In this document: positions 6,533 through 9,245 of the stretch, one piece after another
Numbering within the stretch: position 1 is the stretch's first letter
Layout of the letters: every line of letters starts with the position of its first letter
From: Micavibrio sp. UBA1672
Lineage (GTDB): Bacteria > Pseudomonadota > Alphaproteobacteria > Micavibrionales > Micavibrionaceae
Length of the DNA: 9,245 bases
Direction of reading: 5' to 3'
Assembly: GCA_002320665.1 (NCBI GenBank)
Contig: DCKO01000085.1
Span: forward strand, 1 to 9,245
Notes under the pieces: model-generated
The model's database searches: none
Seen by the model: the letters and a program-made list of their open reading frames with translations, nothing else
Told to the model about the DNA's origin: nothing
Position numbers and translations under genes: made by a program

Positions 6533-6630
6533 GTCGTTTCGCTTTATTTTGTGACAAGGCGCTAGCGACGAAATGTATAAGTCATACGTGAGGAGCGAAA
6601 CAAGGATGTCACAGAATAAATGGAAATGAC
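6533..6630. repeat. 98-nt imperfect inverted repeat / long hairpin upstream of flbD
   Basis: Positions 6533-6556 pair with 6607-6630. The outer stem has 8 pairs (GTCGTTTC with GAAATGAC, one G-U), then a 2x2 mismatch, then 14 pairs (TTTATTTTGTGACA with TGTCACAGAATAAA, one G-U). The 50-nt interior can fold further: CGCT (6560-6563) with AGCG (6594-6597), and ATGTAT (6573-6578) with ATACGT (6584-6589) around the loop AAGTC. The element ends 4 nt before the flbD Shine-Dalgarno. It could be a small palindromic mobile repeat or an mRNA leader structure; the sequence alone does not decide. I found no second copy in the window. Confidence 0.8.
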
Positions 6631-6634
6631 GATT

Positions 6635-6639
6635 AGGAG
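6635..6639 (+). promoter_or_regulatory. ribosome binding site of flbD
   Basis: AGGAG lies 10 nt before the ATG at 6650 and directly after the long inverted repeat, so folding of the repeat in the mRNA could affect access to it. Confidence 0.65.
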
Positions 6640-6649
6640 TACAAAATAA

Positions 6650-8062
6650 ATGCGTTTAATGATCATTGGCCACCTCGATGGACATATCTCCCAAGCCGGT
6701 AAAATAGCTATTGGGCGTGGTGCCAAAGTCATACATTGCGAAGACACAGACCAAGCTATAGGCGCGCTTCTTAACGGTAAGGGCGCCGACCTGGTCATGA
6801 TGGATGTAAAACAGAAAATTGGCCAGTTCATCGAAAGACTAGAGCAAGAGCGCATTCATATACCGATCGTAGCTTGCGGCATTGATGCCGATGCCAGAGC
6901 CGCAGTCAAAGCAATCCAGCAAGGTGCAAAGGAATATGTACCACTACCGCCTGATCCCGAACTCATCGCTGCCGTTATCGAGGCCGTTACCGAAGAAAAT
7001 TCAACAATGATCGCCGATGATCCAGCCATGAAAAAAGTCGTGGAACTTGCCAATAAGATTGCCCCATCCGAGGCCACCGTCCTGATCACAGGCGAATCCG
7101 GTACAGGTAAGGAAGTCATGTCCCGCCACATCCATGCAAAATCAAAACGCAAAGACGGACCATTTATAGCTGTAAACTGTGCAGCCATCCCTGAAAACCT
7201 CTTGGAATCAGAACTATTCGGCCACGAGAAAGGCGCATTCACAGGTGCCTCAGCACGCCGCATCGGAAAATTCGAAGAATCCCACAAAGGCACGCTCCTC
7301 CTTGACGAAGTCAGCGAAATGCACCCGCTCCTGCAAGCTAAATTCCTGCGTGCCATTCAAGAAAAAGAAATCACACGGGTCGGCAGCAATGAGCCGGTCA
7401 AAGTTGATGTCCGTATTCTAGCGACATCTAACAGGAATTTGGAACAATCCGTTCAAAAAGGCGAATTCCGCGAAGATTTATATTTCCGCTTGAATGTTGT
7501 GAATATCCCTTTGCCATCCTTAAGAGAACGCCCTAGCGATATTGCACGCCTATCACAATTCTTTGCTGACAAATACGCCGAAGCCAATGGCGTACCCAAG
7601 AAAAAAGTCTCCGCCGAAGCCCTTAAAAAGCTCCAGAGCTGCGAATGGCGCGGGAATATTCGTGAGCTTGAAAACACCATGCACCGTGCAATCCTGATTT
7701 CTGCAGAAGATGAAATCGAAGCCGATGCTATCTTTATCCAAAGCGGCGCTCTGACAAGTGGACAGCCTGCAGCAGCCTCTGCATCCTCCCCTGATCCTGC
7801 AGGCGTATCTGGCGCAGGCAAAGAAGAACCGGCTACACCAAGCGAAAAGCCTGCAGTACAAAACCCCGGCGCAGTCGAGAATATGATTGGACGCACCATA
7901 GCAGATGTCGAACGGGATATGATCTTGAACACCCTTGATCACTGCCTTGGTAACCGTACTCATGCTGCCAATATTCTAGGCATTTCGATCAGAACACTTC
8001 GAAATAAACTCAACCAGTATAAAGATGATGGTGCAAAAATACCATCATCCGAATCGAATTAA
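6650..8062 (+). CDS. flbD: sigma-54-dependent flagellar transcriptional activator FlbD
   Basis: FlbD activates sigma-54 promoters of late flagellar genes; in Caulobacter it also represses fliF and is controlled by FliX. The 470 residues comprise an N-terminal receiver-like domain (1-115). It opens MRLMIIGHLDGHIS without the usual acidic pair after the first strand, but keeps D52 in LVMMDV, and then VACGIDAD and GAKEYVPLPPD. The AAA+ domain (about 120-365) has Walker A GESGTGKE (148-155), the sigma-54 contact loop GAFTGA (195-200), Walker B TLLLDE (215-220) and FREDLYFRLNV (273-283). A Pro/Ala/Ser linker (370-408) precedes a Fis-type helix-turn-helix, NRTHAANILGISIRTLRNKL (435-454). Sequence agrees closely with Caulobacter FlbD as I recall it. 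It is separated from motA by the antisense gene, so it probably has its own promoter. Confidence 0.95.
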   Translation: MRLMIIGHLDGHISQAGKIAIGRGAKVIHCEDTDQAIGALLNGKGADLVMMDVKQKIGQFIERLEQERIHIPIVACGIDADARAAVKAIQQGAKEYVPLPPDPELIAAVIEAVTEENSTMIADDPAMKKVVELANKIAPSEATVLITGESGTGKEVMSRHIHAKSKRKDGPFIAVNCAAIPENLLESELFGHEKGAFTGASARRIGKFEESHKGTLLLDEVSEMHPLLQAKFLRAIQEKEITRVGSNEPVKVDVRILATSNRNLEQSVQKGEFREDLYFRLNVVNIPLPSLRERPSDIARLSQFFADKYAEANGVPKKKVSAEALKKLQSCEWRGNIRELENTMHRAILISAEDEIEADAIFIQSGALTSGQPAAASASSPDPAGVSGAGKEEPATPSEKPAVQNPGAVENMIGRTIADVERDMILNTLDHCLGNRTHAANILGISIRTLRNKLNQYKDDGAKIPSSESN

Positions 8063-8107
8063 CGGCTTATAGCCTTTTTCAGTATTTGCACTAATCCATA
8101 AGCCGTT
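8061..8107. repeat. 10-bp inverted repeat after flbD
   Basis: AACGGCTTAT (8061-8070, including the end of the flbD stop codon) and ATAAGCCGTT (8098-8107) are perfect inverse complements around a 27-nt loop. There is no T-run after the second arm, so a rho-independent terminator is not supported. It may be an mRNA structure or a protein-binding dyad between flbD and flhA. Confidence 0.6.
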
Positions 8108-8114
8108 ATATGAT
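8086..8114 (+). promoter_or_regulatory. weak candidate sigma-70 promoter for flhA
   Basis: TTGCAC (8086-8091) and TATGAT (8109-8114) are 17 bp apart. The -10 has one mismatch and the -35 three, so the match is modest. The predicted start near 8121 would give a leader of about 63 nt carrying the two inverted repeats before flhA. Confidence 0.3.
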
Positions 8115-8122
8115 AAAATCCG

Positions 8123-8158
8123 CGTCAGGATGACGTATACTTTTGCATGTCTGCAAAA
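8123..8158. promoter_or_regulatory. two short palindromes upstream of flhA
   Basis: CGTCA-GGA-TGACG (8123-8135) and TTTTGCA-TGTC-TGCAAAA (8141-8158) are perfect inverted repeats with 3- and 4-nt centres, ending 25 nt before the flhA ATG. They could be regulator-binding dyads or leader hairpins. No sigma-54 element with correct spacing is present beside the TTGC at 8143-8146. Confidence 0.4.
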
Positions 8159-8183
8159 AACTCTAGAGCGAATGATTTAAACT

Positions 8184-9245
8184 ATGGCTGAAAATACTGG
8201 GTCAGCAGGACCAACATCACCCGGAAATGCCGGAGACTTTGACATGTCTTCGTTCTTCCGCACAGATATTCTCTTTGCGCTCGGCATTATTGTCATCATC
8301 CTGTTTATGCTTGTGCCTATCCCTACGCCCATGCTAGACGGAGGTCTCGCTATTTCAATTACCTTTTCCGTCATGGTTTTGATGACCGTATTGTTCATCA
8401 AAGGCCCGCTAGAATTTTCAACATTCCCGACGGTTTTGCTGGTTGCTACGGCGATGCGGTTGGGCCTAAATATCGCTTCCACACGCCTTATCCTGCAAGA
8501 TGGTCATTCAGGACGAGACGCCGCCGGACAAATCATCGAAGCTTTCGGAACCTTTATCATTGGCGGCAATTACATCATCGGTGCAATTGTGTTCTCCATT
8601 CTTGTGATTGTAAATTTTGTAGTAATCACAAAGGGGTCAGGACGTATCGCAGAAGTCGCAGCCCGCTTCACCCTTGATGCCATGCCGGGCAAGCAGATGG
8701 CCATCGACAGCGACTTATCCTCTGGCCTCATCACAGAAGAAGAAGCCAAAGACCGCCGAAGAACTCTTGAATCCGAAAGCACCTTTTACGGAGCGATGGA
8801 TGGTGCAGCAAAATTCGTGCGCGGCGATGCGATTGCCGGTCTATTGATCGTCTTTGTAAACATTATTGGCGGCATAATTATTGGAACAGCCATACAAGGT
8901 ATGAGTCTTGCTGAAGCAGCTTCAAACTACACAATCCTGACTATTGGGGATGGCCTCGTCAGCCAGATACCTGCCCTGATTGTCTCTGTATCCGCAGGTA
9001 TTTTGGTCTCTCAAGCTGGTATTGCAGGATCAGCTGATCAGGAACTTTTTGCACAATTCGGACGCTATCCCAAAGCCTTGGCAATGAGTTCGGTCCTCAT
9101 GTTTTCATTGGGCCTTGTCCCTGCAATCCCCATGCTCCCCTTCTTCACACTGGCAGGAATCACAGGATTACTGGCCTTTTACTCCTATCAAAGACAACAA
9201 GCCGAAGAAGCCGCAATCGTAGAGGCACAAGCCCTACCTGCCCCC
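8184..9245 (+). CDS. flhA: flagellar export gate protein FlhA (partial, 3' end outside window)
   Basis: FlhA is the large inner-membrane component of the flagellar type III export gate. The window holds 354 codons in frame to its last base; family members are about 700 residues, so the C-terminal cytoplasmic half is missing only because the window ends. The visible part has a 25-residue polar start, then several membrane helices beginning at about 28. The FHIPEP-family signature follows: MRLGLNIASTRLIL (91-104), GHSGRDAAGQIIEAFG (107-122), GGNYIIGAIVF, then ITKGSGRIAEVAARFTLDAMPGKQMAIDSDL (148-178). FVRGDAIAG (211-219) holds D215, the counterpart of the Asp implicated in proton use in Salmonella FlhA (D208). 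A TAA at 8178-8180 is in frame just upstream, so ATG 8184 is the first possible start, though its Shine-Dalgarno is weak. Confidence 0.97.
   Translation, partial: MAENTGSAGPTSPGNAGDFDMSSFFRTDILFALGIIVIILFMLVPIPTPMLDGGLAISITFSVMVLMTVLFIKGPLEFSTFPTVLLVATAMRLGLNIASTRLILQDGHSGRDAAGQIIEAFGTFIIGGNYIIGAIVFSILVIVNFVVITKGSGRIAEVAARFTLDAMPGKQMAIDSDLSSGLITEEEAKDRRRTLESESTFYGAMDGAAKFVRGDAIAGLLIVFVNIIGGIIIGTAIQGMSLAEAASNYTILTIGDGLVSQIPALIVSVSAGILVSQAGIAGSADQELFAQFGRYPKALAMSSVLMFSLGLVPAIPMLPFFTLAGITGLLAFYSYQRQQAEEAAIVEAQALPAP

Noticed and set aside
6856..7963. Several 130-170 codon antisense open frames within flbD
   Set aside because: They lie opposite the strongly conserved FlbD AAA+ and C-terminal regions and have the Ser/Ala-rich composition of antisense shadows.
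8061..8107. flbD rho-independent terminator
   Set aside because: The stem is perfect but the loop is 27 nt, the first arm includes the stop codon, and no T-run follows the second arm.

Overview
This window is a flagellar basal-body and motor gene cluster from an alphaproteobacterium. The strongest taxonomic markers are the order fliF-fliG-fliH-fliN-motA-flbD-flhA and the presence of FlbD, a sigma-54 activator with a degenerate receiver domain that is known from alphaproteobacteria such as Caulobacter. A free-living Rhodospirillales- or Micavibrio-like bacterium would fit, but I cannot fix the order or genus. By eye the fliF-motA half is AT-leaning and fliH strongly so, while flbD and flhA are more balanced.

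Layout. At the left edge is an unassigned tail of a possible plus-strand gene (1-42). A FlaG-like gene follows on the minus strand (72-599) with a good sigma-70-type promoter. The divergent intergenic region (600-938) also carries a near-consensus sigma-54 element pointing toward fliF. The plus-strand operon then runs fliF (MS ring), fliG (rotor switch), fliH-like (export ATPase regulator), fliN (C ring) and motA (stator), with short gaps and one 8-nt overlap. A convergent gene for a DUF1826-like HxD...H protein (5739-6464, minus) interrupts the cluster and overlaps the motA stop by 4 nt. After a strikingly structured 185-bp intergenic region come flbD (6650-8062) and the first 354 codons of flhA (8184 to the window end), the export-gate protein.

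How the parts fit. FliF, FliG and FliN build the rotor. FliH and FlhA belong to the type III export apparatus. MotA is half of the stator; no motB lies in the window. FlbD would couple late flagellar transcription to assembly through sigma-54, and the candidate sigma-54 site before fliF suggests it may also act on this operon.

No new multi-gene system is evident. The parts that stand out are a 98-nt imperfect inverted repeat ending 4 nt before the flbD Shine-Dalgarno sequence, the orphan DUF1826-like gene placed antisense in the cluster, a FliM-like CheY-binding motif at the FliN N-terminus, a MotA lacking the glutamate equivalent to E. coli E98, and several inverted repeats ahead of flhA. 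Start codons for fliF and fliH were re-chosen from ribosome binding sites and family N-termini.
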